A DNA stretch of 34,353 nucleotides from DASYML01 sp036399835 (GTDB lineage: Bacteria; Acidobacteriota; Blastocatellia; Pyrinomonadales; Pyrinomonadaceae). Location: contig DASWMI010000148.1 of assembly GCA_036399835.1 (NCBI GenBank), positions 1-34,353 on the forward strand, read 5' to 3'. This document shows, piece by piece, positions 1 through 8,746 of this stretch (within the stretch, counting starts at the first letter, position 1; the number at the start of each line of letters is the position of its first letter). Below the pieces are notes generated by a model, which saw only the letters and a list, made by a program, of their open reading frames with translations, did no database searches and was not told where the DNA came from. A program made the position numbers and the translations under genes.

Positions 1-3000
1 ACTCCGCGAAGGTCGGCTGGCGACCGTAAGAGGCTTTGTAAAAGCGATAGACAAAGCTCCCCGTCTGTTGAAACTCGGTCTCCATAAAGAAGGCTGCGGA
101 GACTGCTATCCGCTGGCGGCGCAGGCAGGCCACGTCCGTCCCGCATTTGTTAATCTGCGACTCCCAGTAGGCCAGCCCTCCCTCGTCGCCGTCGCGGTTG
201 AGGAAATCCATGTAGTGCTGGCGGACGAAGAAATGCACATCGTCCGCCGGGTTGACGTTTGAAGGCGCGCTGTCGTTATCAACTATGACGAGCGTCGAGG
301 CGGCCTGCTCGCCCAGGGCCGCGTTGCCCGGATTACTCAGGAAGAGCTTGATGTCTTCATTGCCTTCGACATAAGCGTCGTCCGTAATCAGCACGTTAAA
401 GGTCTTGGAGGTCTCGCCCGGAGCAAAGCGCAGCGTCCCCGCATTCTCCGTGCAATCGCCCCTCCGCGTGGCCGTATCATCACCGATGGAAAAGTCCACC
501 CTGGACTCAACGCTTGTATCACCCGAGCGCGTCACGCTGACGGTCGCGCTGCCCTCCTGCTCATTGACGCTAAAGCTCTGCGCGCCGAACTGGACCAGCG
601 AGCGCGTAGTGGTCGGGGTTGGCGTCGGAGACCCCGAAGGAGTCGGAGATGGTGAAGGCAAGTTGCCTCCGTTTCCGTCCGCAGGGTTTTTCTTCGCTCC
701 CGATGCCGAGAGCAAATAGGCCGTGAGCGCGTCGAAGTCTTCGGCGGAGAGATGCGAAGTCTTGCCGTGCGTCTCCTTGATGACGCGTATGTTGTTGGAG
801 GCGAGCGCCGGATTGATTTGCCCACCGACGGTCAAGGGGGCCACGTTGCTCGTGCCGAGACGGTCAATCAAGGGTCTGCCGTCCGTGCCTTTTTCAAAAG
901 GACTGTCGAGGCTGACGTAGACCTGTCCCATCCCGTCGCCTGCGAGTCCGCCGCGACTGTCGCCGACCGTGATGGGAACTTCCGTCGGCAGATTGTTGGC
1001 CCCGCGTTTCTGGTCCGTGCGGACCGTGCGGAAGTTAAAGCCGCGCTCGCCCGGTTTGAGCAGAGGCGAATCGGGCGCGAGCAGAATTTCGCGCACGGTG
1101 TGTGCGAAGCCATAGTGCAGCCAGCGTGGAACCGAGTCCCAGAAGGTGCGCAGGTGCTTGGTGTTGCGGCTGCTCAAGTTCTGCGGCGTGCCTACGTCCT
1201 GCGGCGGCCCGAACCTGATAAAGAAGTAGTCATTCTGCGGGCGGAAGAACGGGCCGTTGCCGTCAACCGTTGATTCGCTGATGACGCCCGGCTCGTGTAT
1301 GTTGAAATCCTGGAAGGTATCATCGAGCGCACCGTTCGTTATCTTGTTGCCGTTGTGGTGACACTCTGCGCAGCCCGCGCCGCCCTGCGCCACGCTCGAA
1401 GAGAAAATCTGCTTACCGCGCGCGATCTTCGCGGCTTCAGCCTCGCTCGGAAACTGGTCCAGAGGATTCGGGAAGCGTCTGGTCTCGTTCTGCGACCAGA
1501 GGATTTGCAGGTAGGCCATGTCGTAATAGCCGACCTTCTCGGCTTTGCCGTTGAGGTCGTTGCGGCCTATCGCCTTTGAATTCTCTTCCGTCTTGCGGAG
1601 CACGAAATCCTCGCGCGCCTTAAAACGCTCGACGGGGTCTGCCTGCGGGAAGAGCGGCGTCGGGTTGCGCTCGCCCAGGAGCACTTCGCCGTTGCAGGCC
1701 GAAGCGTAGGCCATGAAATCGTTGTTCAGCCCCTCGTACCATTCGGGCCAGTTGTCCGAGATGTCCTTGTTCTGCGGGCAGACCTTTGTCCCTCCGACCG
1801 CGTTGGCCGCGACGTTCCACTGGCAACCATCCTGCCTGCCATCCCAGTGACAGAACCCGCAGGACTTCTGCCCGTCGTCCGAATAAGCCGAAGAGAAGAA
1901 CCAGCGCAGGCCGACCTCTTCATCCGTGGCGAAGAGGCCCTGCCCGTTGCTGCCTGTCGTCGGGTCGGGCGTGGTGGGCGTCACGCCGACGGGCAGGAAT
2001 CCCTGTCGCTGTAACTGGCCGTTGCCGTCAACGTTGAGAAAGGAGATGTCTTCGGTCTGAAAATTGGCGACGTAAATAGTCTTGCCGTCGGGCGAGACTT
2101 CTACGCCCTGCGGCGTGATGCCCCCGGTCAGCTCTATGCCGAGCGGCGCGAGTATCTGCGAAGGATCGCTCGCAGCCTGGTTGATGCGAAATGCCTGGAC
2201 CTTTTCAGAGTGGGCCATCGTGACAAATAGTAGGTTGCCTCGCACGCACATCTGCTCTGGTCCACTGCCCTTGATAATCTTTTGCGCGTCGGCGTGGTCG
2301 TGCAGGTCAACGAACTGTCCGGGCGTGACAAGCTGAGAGATGTCGCGGCCTTCATCCACGTAACGATAGATGAAGAGATTGGTCGCCGTGTCGAAGATGT
2401 TCAGCTCGCTCCCTATGTCGTCGAAGGTGGTGGCCTTGGTCGCATCCGTCATGACGGGTGTATAGCCTAGCTGTTGACCGTTGTTCTTGATAGCCACGCC
2501 ATTGGCATCCTTCGTCGGCAGCCCGTGACCGCTCTCCTTCTCGTTAAGACGTGTGTTGGTTTCCTGCCCGCTGACAATGCCCCAGCGCCCGGCAATCTTC
2601 ACGTCGGTCGAAAGCCCGCCGACGGGCATAACTTTCAAGAGCGTGTTGGCGTCGCCATCAACATTGATGGCGGCCAGCGTGTGGCCCAGCGTATTGGCGA
2701 CGTAGAGCGTTTTGCCGTCCGCGCTCAAATCCAGATCGCGCGGGTTGGCGCGCTCAAGCTCTGTCGTGCCCGTCGGTATCTCCGCAATCTGCGTAAAAGT
2801 TGGACCAGGATCCACGCGGAAGGCGCGCACCTGGTCTCTAAAACGGTCCGTCATGTAGGCGCGCGTGCCGGTGCTGTTAAAGACTATCTTCTCGCCGTAG
2901 AAGCCTGTCTCGAACTCGCCTATCACGTTGTCGCTGACGGTATCAATGACGCTCGCGAAATTGCCGTACTGGTTGAGCACGACGACATAAGGATTGCGAT

Positions 3001-3631
3001 AGATGCTCGCATTGAAGGGAGCGACCTTGACGCCTATGGGACGCAAGCCCTTTGTCTCGCCCGGCGGTCTGAGGTCAATCCACTTGAGGACGCGTCGGCT
3101 ATTGGTATCAACGACGGCGACGCGCCAGTCCGGGTAACCCTCTCTGCCTGGCAGCGTGACGTAGAGCTTGCGGCCATCGGCTGTCAGGCTCAGCGCGCGC
3201 GGCTCGCTCCTGAAGGGCTGCGGGCGAAAGGGCCAGAACTGGTTGCCGCTTTTGACCTGCGGGTTGTTCGGGTCTATGCGCGTGCCGGGGTCGGGCCGCC
3301 CGTCTATGTAGCCCGCGCCGAACATAATCTTGGTAAAGCGCTCAAGCCCCGCTCGCAATCCGGCAGGCTCTGCGCCGACGATATTCTTGACGGGGTCGCT
3401 CGTCTCTCCGGTGATTACGCGGCCACGCGAATCTGTCTTGACGGCGGTCGTAAAGAAACGCAGCTCGAAGGGCGCTTCCTGTTCGGTCGTCAGGACCTTG
3501 TGCTGGAAGGCAGCCGAAAGCATTTGGCGCTCCTGGCTGGCGCTCGCGTGGAATCCCGCACGGAAGATGAGCCACGACAGGACCAGACAGATAGTCAGAC
3601 CGAGAACGATGTATTTGAGACCGTTTCTCAT
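1..3631 (-). CDS. Secreted beta-propeller / di-haem cytochrome c protein with Calx-beta and DUF4214 tail (3' end outside window)
   Basis: The reading frame is open from ATG at 3631 to the window edge (about 1210 codons). GGAG lies 6 bases before the start. A hydrophobic signal sequence covers residues 1-30. YVTN-type propeller blades follow, with SADGKTLYVAN near 300 and SPDGKTIYVAN near 514. Two haem c motifs are visible, CGFCH at 591-595 and CAECH at 754-758. Between and after them are stretches typical of di-haem oxidoreductase-like proteins (FWDSVPRWLHYGFAHTVREI, HGKTSHLSAEDFDALTAYLL). A Ser/Pro/Thr linker at about 990-1008 leads to a Calx-beta domain (about 1010-1117). The start of DUF4214 follows from about 1121 (HFFVRQHYMDFLNRDGDEGG). 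The protein is probably exported and haem-loaded outside the cytoplasm. Its redox substrate cannot be told from sequence. The tail closely resembles that of the subtilase at 8747-11227. Confidence 0.88.
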   Translation of the reverse strand, partial: MRNGLKYIVLGLTICLVLSWLIFRAGFHASASQERQMLSAAFQHKVLTTEQEAPFELRFFTTAVKTDSRGRVITGETSDPVKNIVGAEPAGLRAGLERFTKIMFGAGYIDGRPDPGTRIDPNNPQVKSGNQFWPFRPQPFRSEPRALSLTADGRKLYVTLPGREGYPDWRVAVVDTNSRRVLKWIDLRPPGETKGLRPIGVKVAPFNASIYRNPYVVVLNQYGNFASVIDTVSDNVIGEFETGFYGEKIVFNSTGTRAYMTDRFRDQVRAFRVDPGPTFTQIAEIPTGTTELERANPRDLDLSADGKTLYVANTLGHTLAAINVDGDANTLLKVMPVGGLSTDVKIAGRWGIVSGQETNTRLNEKESGHGLPTKDANGVAIKNNGQQLGYTPVMTDATKATTFDDIGSELNIFDTATNLFIYRYVDEGRDISQLVTPGQFVDLHDHADAQKIIKGSGPEQMCVRGNLLFVTMAHSEKVQAFRINQAASDPSQILAPLGIELTGGITPQGVEVSPDGKTIYVANFQTEDISFLNVDGNGQLQRQGFLPVGVTPTTPDPTTGSNGQGLFATDEEVGLRWFFSSAYSDDGQKSCGFCHWDGRQDGCQWNVAANAVGGTKVCPQNKDISDNWPEWYEGLNNDFMAYASACNGEVLLGERNPTPLFPQADPVERFKAREDFVLRKTEENSKAIGRNDLNGKAEKVGYYDMAYLQILWSQNETRRFPNPLDQFPSEAEAAKIARGKQIFSSSVAQGGAGCAECHHNGNKITNGALDDTFQDFNIHEPGVISESTVDGNGPFFRPQNDYFFIRFGPPQDVGTPQNLSSRNTKHLRTFWDSVPRWLHYGFAHTVREILLAPDSPLLKPGERGFNFRTVRTDQKRGANNLPTEVPITVGDSRGGLAGDGMGQVYVSLDSPFEKGTDGRPLIDRLGTSNVAPLTVGGQINPALASNNIRVIKETHGKTSHLSAEDFDALTAYLLSASGAKKNPADGNGGNLPSPSPTPSGSPTPTPTTTRSLVQFGAQSFSVNEQEGSATVSVTRSGDTSVESRVDFSIGDDTATRRGDCTENAGTLRFAPGETSKTFNVLITDDAYVEGNEDIKLFLSNPGNAALGEQAASTLVIVDNDSAPSNVNPADDVHFFVRQHYMDFLNRDGDEGGLAYWESQINKCGTDVACLRRQRIAVSAAFFMETEFQQTGSFVYRFYKASYGRQPTFAE

Positions 3632-3656
3632 ATTATCTCCGAAGGTTAAGAAGGAC

Positions 3657-3707
3657 GAGCGATGAAAGCGTCACTATTCATCTTGAATAGCGCTGCCTTC
3701 ATCGCTC
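3657..3707. repeat. Intergenic hairpin with CGATGAA/TTCATCG ends
   Basis: GAGCGATGAA (3657-3666) pairs perfectly with TTCATCGCTC (3698-3707). An inner CTATTCA/TGAATAG pair (3674-3680, 3684-3690) leaves a 3-base loop. It lies just upstream of the cytochrome gene. Hairpins with the same CGATGAA ends recur at 16263 and 17286, and a related one at 12530. No T-run follows, so a terminator role is not indicated. Confidence 0.6.
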
Positions 3708-4141
3708 ATCCTTGTTCCTCGTCATCCCGATTCTCTCTTTAATTACCGTTAGACATTTTCAATCTGCAAAGGGGAATCGTCGCAGGTTTTCTGTTAGACA
3801 GTCCTGCGGCCCTCCGGAAAAATACATGCCGGGAAAAATTCAATCAGCAAGAGACCGCCAACGCACATCATAAAAGGGCCGGAGACATGCGCGGCCCTTA
3901 TAGCCTCGTCTTCTCCGGCCCGCGTCACCCTCTCCCCTTTGTGGTGACTGTTGAAACCCAGGACGCGAATGCAAACGCCATGAGCCAACGGCAATCGCTT
4001 GATTGCTCGCTTCAACAGTTCGGCTCTTGAACCCGGAAATACATGGACCAGGAAATTTTTTGTGAAAGTTGGGACTGCTAGACAAACCTGAGAGGCGCGG
4101 CCTATGCTGGCTGCCGAAAAGTCTCGGACGCTGGGAGCTTT
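3708..4141. other. Intergenic region between divergent cytochrome and sigma-factor genes
   Basis: No convincing gene is present; short minus-strand frames here lack protein-like composition. GTTAGACA occurs at about 3747 and 3793, and the related GCTAGACA at about 4077. An inverted pair GACTGTTGAA (about 3947) / TTCAACAGT (about 4011) spans 70 bases. These are candidate regulator sites for the sigma-factor operon, but no promoter can be assigned confidently. GGGAG about 5 bases before 4142 fits a ribosome binding site. Confidence 0.35.
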
Positions 4142-4696
4142 ATGCAGCAGAGTGACAGAGAGCTATTGCTGGCTTGTCGCGACGGTCAGGAGGCCGCCTG
4201 GGAAACGCTCGTCAAACGCTACCAGCGGCTTATCTACACTATTCCGCGCAGGGCCGGGCTGGATGAAGACGAGTCCGAGGAAGTCTTTCAGGAAGTCTTT
4301 ACGACTCTCTTTGAAAAGCTGGATGAGATAGAGCAGCCGGAGCGCTTGCAGGCCTGGCTGGTGACGACGGCCAAGCGCAAGACCTGGCGCTTAATCAGCC
4401 GCAGGGGTGCGCTCAGAAACTTTCATCAGGAAGAGGCCGAGACGGAGCTTGAGAGCCTGGCTGACAAGGAGCTGCTGCCGGACGAACAGATGCTCAGGCT
4501 GGAAGAGCAGCACGCCGTTCGCATGGCTCTCGCGGGACTGGACCAGCGCTGCCAGAAACTCCTCGCCCTCCTCTTTTATACGGACGAGCCGCCGCCCTAC
4601 TCGCAAATCGCTGCGGCCATCGGCGGCACGGAAGGCAGCATCGGCCCGACCCGCGCACGCTGCCTGCAAAAATTGCTGCGGCTGCTGGAAAAGTGA
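4142..4696 (+). CDS. ECF-like RNA polymerase sigma factor
   Basis: 184 residues, the usual size for an extracytoplasmic-function sigma factor. Residues about 5-95 fit region 2 (DRELLLACRDGQEAAWETLV, then a DESEEVFQEVF helix like the core-binding helix, then LQAWLVTTAKRKTWRLI). Residues about 125-184 fit a region 4 helix-turn-helix ending ARCLQKLLRLL. ATG 4142 is preceded by GGGAG. A zinc-finger protein resembling an anti-sigma factor lies 96 bases downstream, followed by a TPR-CHAT gene and a secreted subtilase. The sigma factor probably directs transcription of that cluster, perhaps its own operon. The regulon is inferred from position only. Confidence 0.85.
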   Translation: MQQSDRELLLACRDGQEAAWETLVKRYQRLIYTIPRRAGLDEDESEEVFQEVFTTLFEKLDEIEQPERLQAWLVTTAKRKTWRLISRRGALRNFHQEEAETELESLADKELLPDEQMLRLEEQHAVRMALAGLDQRCQKLLALLFYTDEPPPYSQIAAAIGGTEGSIGPTRARCLQKLLRLLEK

Positions 4697-4792
4697 AATC
4701 GCGTGTATTTTAAGAGGGCGCGAATGTACTGTCTGAGCGAGTAGAGAGTTTGGCTCGATAGAGAGCGAGCCAGCCGGAGCAGAGTAAAATCC

Positions 4793-5386
4793 ATGAAGCC
4801 ACAGCACATTTCATTTGAGCAGCTAGCGGACCTGGCCGAAGGCAGATTGCCGCCGGAACAGCGCGTGCCTCTACAGGCGCACCTCACGGTCTGCACAGGA
4901 TGCTCAGCGCAAATGGAGAGCCTCGCGCGCCTCGTCGGGTTGATGCGGACGGATAAGTCTGTGGATGCGCCGCGCTCTGCTGTGGCCGCAGCCGTCAACC
5001 TTTTTCGCTCGCGCGCCGTCGCAGAGAAGCCCGCGCTGGTCCAGCGCCTGCTGGCCGCGCTCAGCTTCGATAGCCTCTCGTCAGCGCCCGCCTTCGGCGT
5101 CCGCTCCGGTGCGCCTGCCGCTGCGCGCCAGCTCCTCTACAGCGCGGGCGATAACGATCTGGACCTGCGCGTCTCACAGAGCGGCGAGCAGTGGACTGTC
5201 TCGGGGCAGGTGCTCGGCCCGTGCGCCGGCGGTCGCGCGGAGCTGGAAGGCGACGGGGGCCGCGCCGCAGCCGAATTGAACGAGCAGTGCGAGTTCACGC
5301 TTTCTCCTCTTCCCACCGGAAGTTATACTCTGCGTCTGCGCCTCTCCGACGTGGAGATAGAAATTCCAGAAATCAACCTCGGCTAA
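4793..5386 (+). CDS. Putative zinc-finger anti-sigma-like protein
   Basis: 197 residues. The N-terminus carries the zinc anti-sigma signature H30-x3-C34-x2-C37 (AHLTVCTGC), preceded by FEQLADLAEGRLPPEQ, a common start for zf-HC2 proteins. No transmembrane helix is visible, so it would act in the cytoplasm rather than as a membrane anti-sigma. The C-terminal ~90 residues (about 110-197) alternate hydrophobic and polar positions and look like a small beta-sandwich of unknown role. It lies between the sigma-factor gene and the TPR-CHAT gene on the same strand, which supports a regulator of the sigma factor. GGAG lies about 15 bases before the ATG. A hairpin GGCTCG/CGAGCC sits at about 4751-4770 in the gap before it. 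Confidence 0.7.
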   Translation: MKPQHISFEQLADLAEGRLPPEQRVPLQAHLTVCTGCSAQMESLARLVGLMRTDKSVDAPRSAVAAAVNLFRSRAVAEKPALVQRLLAALSFDSLSSAPAFGVRSGAPAAARQLLYSAGDNDLDLRVSQSGEQWTVSGQVLGPCAGGRAELEGDGGRAAAELNEQCEFTLSPLPTGSYTLRLRLSDVEIEIPEINLG

Positions 5387-5410
5387 AGCTGAATCCAAAA
5401 GACGACTCAA

Positions 5411-5522
5411 CGCGAGAGACGCAGAGAGAGAGAGAGAGAGAGAGAAAACGACAACGATGAAGTTCGCAACGCGGCGACGTTCACGCGTTCCTGTTTTATC
5501 GTTGACTCCCGCGTCTCTCGCG
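5411..5522. repeat. Long inverted repeat upstream of the CHAT gene
   Basis: CGCGAGAGACGC (5411-5422) and GCGTCTCTCGCG (5511-5522) are a perfect 12-bp inverted pair. CAACGAT/ATCGTTG (about 5452 and 5498) nests inside. The arms enclose the AG microsatellite. The structure ends 10 bases before the proposed GTG start, so it could influence transcription or translation of the CHAT gene. Confidence 0.6.
5423..5444. repeat. (AG)11 dinucleotide microsatellite
   Basis: Eleven perfect AG units lie inside the intergenic inverted repeat 5411-5522, between the anti-sigma-like gene and the TPR-CHAT gene. Uninterrupted dinucleotide tracts of this length are prone to slipped-strand length change. It is outside coding sequence, so any effect would be on leader structure or promoter spacing. 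Confidence 0.85.
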
Positions 5523-5532
5523 TGCTGTATTT

Positions 5533-8388
5533 GTGACGAATTCCGCAGGCATGGAGCTTGGAGAATTTGCTGCGCGGCTGGTGTCGGTTGACGATGCCGG
5601 GCGCGAGGCTTTGTTGCGGGAGAGCCCTGCTCTGGTGGGCGTCGAGCTGGCATACGCGCTCAAGGAGATATGCTACGAAGCCTGGAACACAGAGCCTGCT
5701 CGCGCGACGGGAGCGGCAGCCGCGCTCGGCGCTCTCTCGGAATTGACGGACGATGCGGAGATTGCCGCGCTGGCGGCCTGGGTCAGAGGGATCGCCGCGC
5801 TGGTCGATGGACAGATGGAGCGTGCCATAGAGCATCTGGATGATGCGGAGGCGCGTTTCCTCTCGCTCAATCGTCCGCACAGCGCAGCCTCTACGCAGGT
5901 CAGCAAGTTAATCGCGCTGGCGATGCTCGGGCGCTATGACGAAGCGATTGCCTGCGGGCTGCGCGCCCGTGACATCTTCGCCGAGTACGGCGATACGCTG
6001 GCGGCTGGCAAGGTCGAGCACAATATCGGCAATATCTATTTCCGGCGCGACCGTTATCGAGAGGCGGAAGAGTTTCAGTCAGCCGCACGCGCGCGCTTTA
6101 TGGCCCACGGCGACCAGCTTCAACTGGCGAAGATAGAGAATAGCCTAGCCCTCACCTTCTCTTCACAACATAAAGTCCGCGCCGCCGAAAGGCTCTACGA
6201 GAGCGCGCTGCAACGCGCCGCCGCCGCAGGACTGTTTGCCACGCAGGCCGAGGTCGAATCGAGCATAGGCAACTTAGCGCTCTTTCAGGGTCGCTATGAC
6301 CGCGCGCTCGATTATCTTGAACGCTCGCGCCGCAAGTATGCCTCGCTCGGACAGGCGCATCTCTCCGCGATGACCGAGCAGGAGATCGCGGACGCCTACC
6401 TGGAATTAAACCTCGCTCCCGAAGCCGCCGCCGTTTACGAGAGAGTCGCGCGCATGTTTGCGTCACTGGGGATGCGCGCCGAAGAGGCACGCGCGCTCGC
6501 CTTTCATGGACGCGCGCTGATTCTCATGGGGCGTCTGGAAAAGGCGCACGCGCTGCTTGAAAAGGCGCGCGCTCTTTATGCAGAGGAGGGAAACGCCGTC
6601 GGCGAGGCTGTCGTGAGCCTGACGGAAGCTCAGCTTTATTATGATGAGGGCGGCTACGGGGCTGCGGCGCAGGCTGCCGCCGAAGCGGAGTTGCCGCTGG
6701 CTGCCGCTGGAAACTGGGGTAGTCTGCTGATGGCGCGATGGCTGCGCGGCGAAGCGGCCCGCGCCCTGGGGCAGCGCGATGAAGCGTCGGCTCTACTGCA
6801 AGCCGCGCTCTTTGATGCGGAGCTGCAGGCACAGCCGCAGGTGGCCCAGCGCTGTCATACTTCACTGGGCCTGCTGGCCGCGATGGAGGGAGATGCGCGG
6901 CTGGCCGAAAGCTACTTCCGTCGCGCCGTCGAGCTGATTGAATCGCTGCGCGCACCGCTTCCGGCGGAAGAGTTTCGCACGGCTTTCTTCGCGGACAAGC
7001 TGGTCCCTTATGACGAGCTGCTGCGCCTCTGCCTGGCAGACCGCGCGGAAGACCGGACCCTTGAAGCCTTCGGTTTTGTCGAGCGTGCGCGCGCACGCGC
7101 CCTGGTTGACATGCTCGGCTCGCCGAGCACACTTCGCGCCGAGCCGCGCGATGAGTTTGAGGCCGGATTGCTGGCTCGGCTGGACGAGCTGCACGAGGAG
7201 TTGAGCTGGTTTTATAGCCGTATCAATCGCGCGCCCGCGGGGGATGCTGCGCGCGGGCAGAGCGAGATGGCGGCGCTGCATGAAGCCGTGCGCGAGCGCG
7301 AGCAGAGGACGCTTGAGATTATGCGGCAACTCCAACATCGCGGCGAGAGGCTCCTGGCACGGAGCGAGCCGACGGACGTGGCCCGGCTCCAAAGCGAGCT
7401 TGGACCGGACGCGGCCCTGATTGAATATACGAGCCTTGACGGCCAGCTGCTAGCGTTCGTCCTGACCAATGACGAGATTAAAGTGGTCCGAAATCTGTGC
7501 GGCGAAGAGGAGGCCAGGGAGGCTCTCGAACAGTTTCTTTTTCAGATAGGTACTCTGCGCCACGGCGCGGAGCGCGTCCGCAGGCATCTCTCAAGCCTGA
7601 CAGCACGGGCGCAGCATCATCTGCAAACGCTCTATGATTTGCTCCTCAGACCGATAGAGCAGCAAATCTCAAAACGGCGTCTGGTCATCGTCCCGCATCG
7701 TGCGTTGCACTATCTTCCGTTTCATGCCCTCTTTGACGGCGAGGCTTATCTGATAGAGCGGCGCGAAGTCTGCTATGCGCCGAGCGCAGCCGTCCTCGCG
7801 CATGCTCTCAATCGTCCACGGCGCAAGCTCAATCGCGCGTTGCTGCTCGGCGTCGCTGATGAACAGACGCCGCGCGTGCGCGAAGAGATTGCCGCGCTCG
7901 CTCCGCTCTTTCCGGATTCAATCGCCTTGCTGGACCAGCAGGCGACGCTGGCCGCGCTCTACGAGCATGCGCCCTCTGCGGATCTCCTGCACCTGGCCTG
8001 CCACGGGCAGTTTCGCCCTGACAACCCGCTCTTCTCCTCGCTCCGGCTGGGTGACGGCTGGCTCACCGTGCGCGACGCTTATCATCTGAGGCTGACGTGC
8101 GAGCTGGTCGCGCTGAGCGCGTGCGAGACCGGGATGAGCGCCGTCGCTCCGGGCGAGGAGATTATGGGGCTGGCGCGCGGCTTCCTCTCGGCGGGCGCGC
8201 CGACGCTGCTCCTCAGCCTCTGGACCGTTGACGACGAGGCGACGGCCCTGCTCATGTCCCGCTTTTACCAGCGACTGCGCGCGGGCATCTCTCCCGCAGC
8301 GGCCCTGCGCGACGCTCAGCTTCAATCCTTAAAAGAACAGCCGCACCCCTATTTCTGGTCTCCCTTTATACTCGTCGGCAGATGGTAA
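5533..8388 (+). CDS. TPR-repeat protein with C-terminal CHAT (caspase-like) protease domain
   Basis: 951 residues from GTG 5533; ATG 5551 (residue 7) is an alternative, and neither has a clear Shine-Dalgarno. Residues about 60-460 are tetratricopeptide repeats (AEYGDTLAAGKVEHNIGNIY, LGRYDEAI-type helices). A helical linker follows to about 650. The CHAT domain fills about 690-951. The catalytic dyad of this clan CD peptidase family is visible: His824 in HLACHG and Cys864 in SACETG, followed by GLARGFLSAGAPTLLLSLW and the usual PYFWSPFILVG end. There is no signal peptide, so it is cytoplasmic. TPR-CHAT proteins typically bind a partner through the repeats and cleave a specific protein. It lies downstream of a sigma/anti-sigma-like pair and upstream of a secreted subtilase. 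Its substrate is unknown. Confidence 0.88.
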   Translation: MTNSAGMELGEFAARLVSVDDAGREALLRESPALVGVELAYALKEICYEAWNTEPARATGAAAALGALSELTDDAEIAALAAWVRGIAALVDGQMERAIEHLDDAEARFLSLNRPHSAASTQVSKLIALAMLGRYDEAIACGLRARDIFAEYGDTLAAGKVEHNIGNIYFRRDRYREAEEFQSAARARFMAHGDQLQLAKIENSLALTFSSQHKVRAAERLYESALQRAAAAGLFATQAEVESSIGNLALFQGRYDRALDYLERSRRKYASLGQAHLSAMTEQEIADAYLELNLAPEAAAVYERVARMFASLGMRAEEARALAFHGRALILMGRLEKAHALLEKARALYAEEGNAVGEAVVSLTEAQLYYDEGGYGAAAQAAAEAELPLAAAGNWGSLLMARWLRGEAARALGQRDEASALLQAALFDAELQAQPQVAQRCHTSLGLLAAMEGDARLAESYFRRAVELIESLRAPLPAEEFRTAFFADKLVPYDELLRLCLADRAEDRTLEAFGFVERARARALVDMLGSPSTLRAEPRDEFEAGLLARLDELHEELSWFYSRINRAPAGDAARGQSEMAALHEAVREREQRTLEIMRQLQHRGERLLARSEPTDVARLQSELGPDAALIEYTSLDGQLLAFVLTNDEIKVVRNLCGEEEAREALEQFLFQIGTLRHGAERVRRHLSSLTARAQHHLQTLYDLLLRPIEQQISKRRLVIVPHRALHYLPFHALFDGEAYLIERREVCYAPSAAVLAHALNRPRRKLNRALLLGVADEQTPRVREEIAALAPLFPDSIALLDQQATLAALYEHAPSADLLHLACHGQFRPDNPLFSSLRLGDGWLTVRDAYHLRLTCELVALSACETGMSAVAPGEEIMGLARGFLSAGAPTLLLSLWTVDDEATALLMSRFYQRLRAGISPAAALRDAQLQSLKEQPHPYFWSPFILVGRW

Positions 8389-8746
8389 AAAAGAGGCGAA
8401 AGGCCAAAAGGCGGGCCGAAGAGGGCTGAAGATAAGAGTGCGGCCTGACGGCAGTTTGTTAAAATCGCCGCTCGCTCACTTTGACCTTTCCTCTGTCCTC
8501 CTTTTTCCTCTCTCTTTTTACCCTTTTTTAGCAACGGCGGGCGTATTTATTGCATCTTTAATTGGTCCCTCTCGTTTCGAGAAGATTGCCAGCCGGGATG
8601 TATTTTTTGCCTCCGCGCGCGGACTGTCATTACGGTGAGAAATATCCGACAGGGCGATTTGACTCGAAGCTTTTAATCCCGACATCATACTTTTTAACCG
8701 GACGTTCGCGCCGGGCAAGCTGCTCGACACCTGACTGACAACCGGA
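8389..8746. other. Intergenic region upstream of the subtilase gene
   Basis: No gene is supported. 8431-8469 matches the reverse complement of 11276-11314 at 35 of 39 positions, so related repeats in opposite orientation flank the subtilase gene. A possible weak promoter (TTGACT at 8660, A/T-rich -10 region near 8686-8697) precedes 8747. A short frame at 8438-8638 was judged spurious. Confidence 0.4.

Noticed and set aside
2474..3649. 391-codon plus-strand open frame
   Set aside because: It lies opposite the cytochrome/propeller gene, whose minus-strand frame shows a signal peptide, haem motifs and domains. The plus-strand translation has no domain-like features.
3794..4085. Short minus-strand open frames upstream of the sigma factor
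   Set aside because: Overlapping frames without ribosome sites or protein-like composition; the region looks regulatory.
6524..7132. 202-codon minus-strand open frame
   Set aside because: Arg/Pro-rich shadow of the TPR-CHAT coding sequence.
8438..8638. 66-codon plus-strand frame between CHAT and subtilase genes
   Set aside because: Begins inside the repeat 8431-8469, has no ribosome site and no recognisable features.
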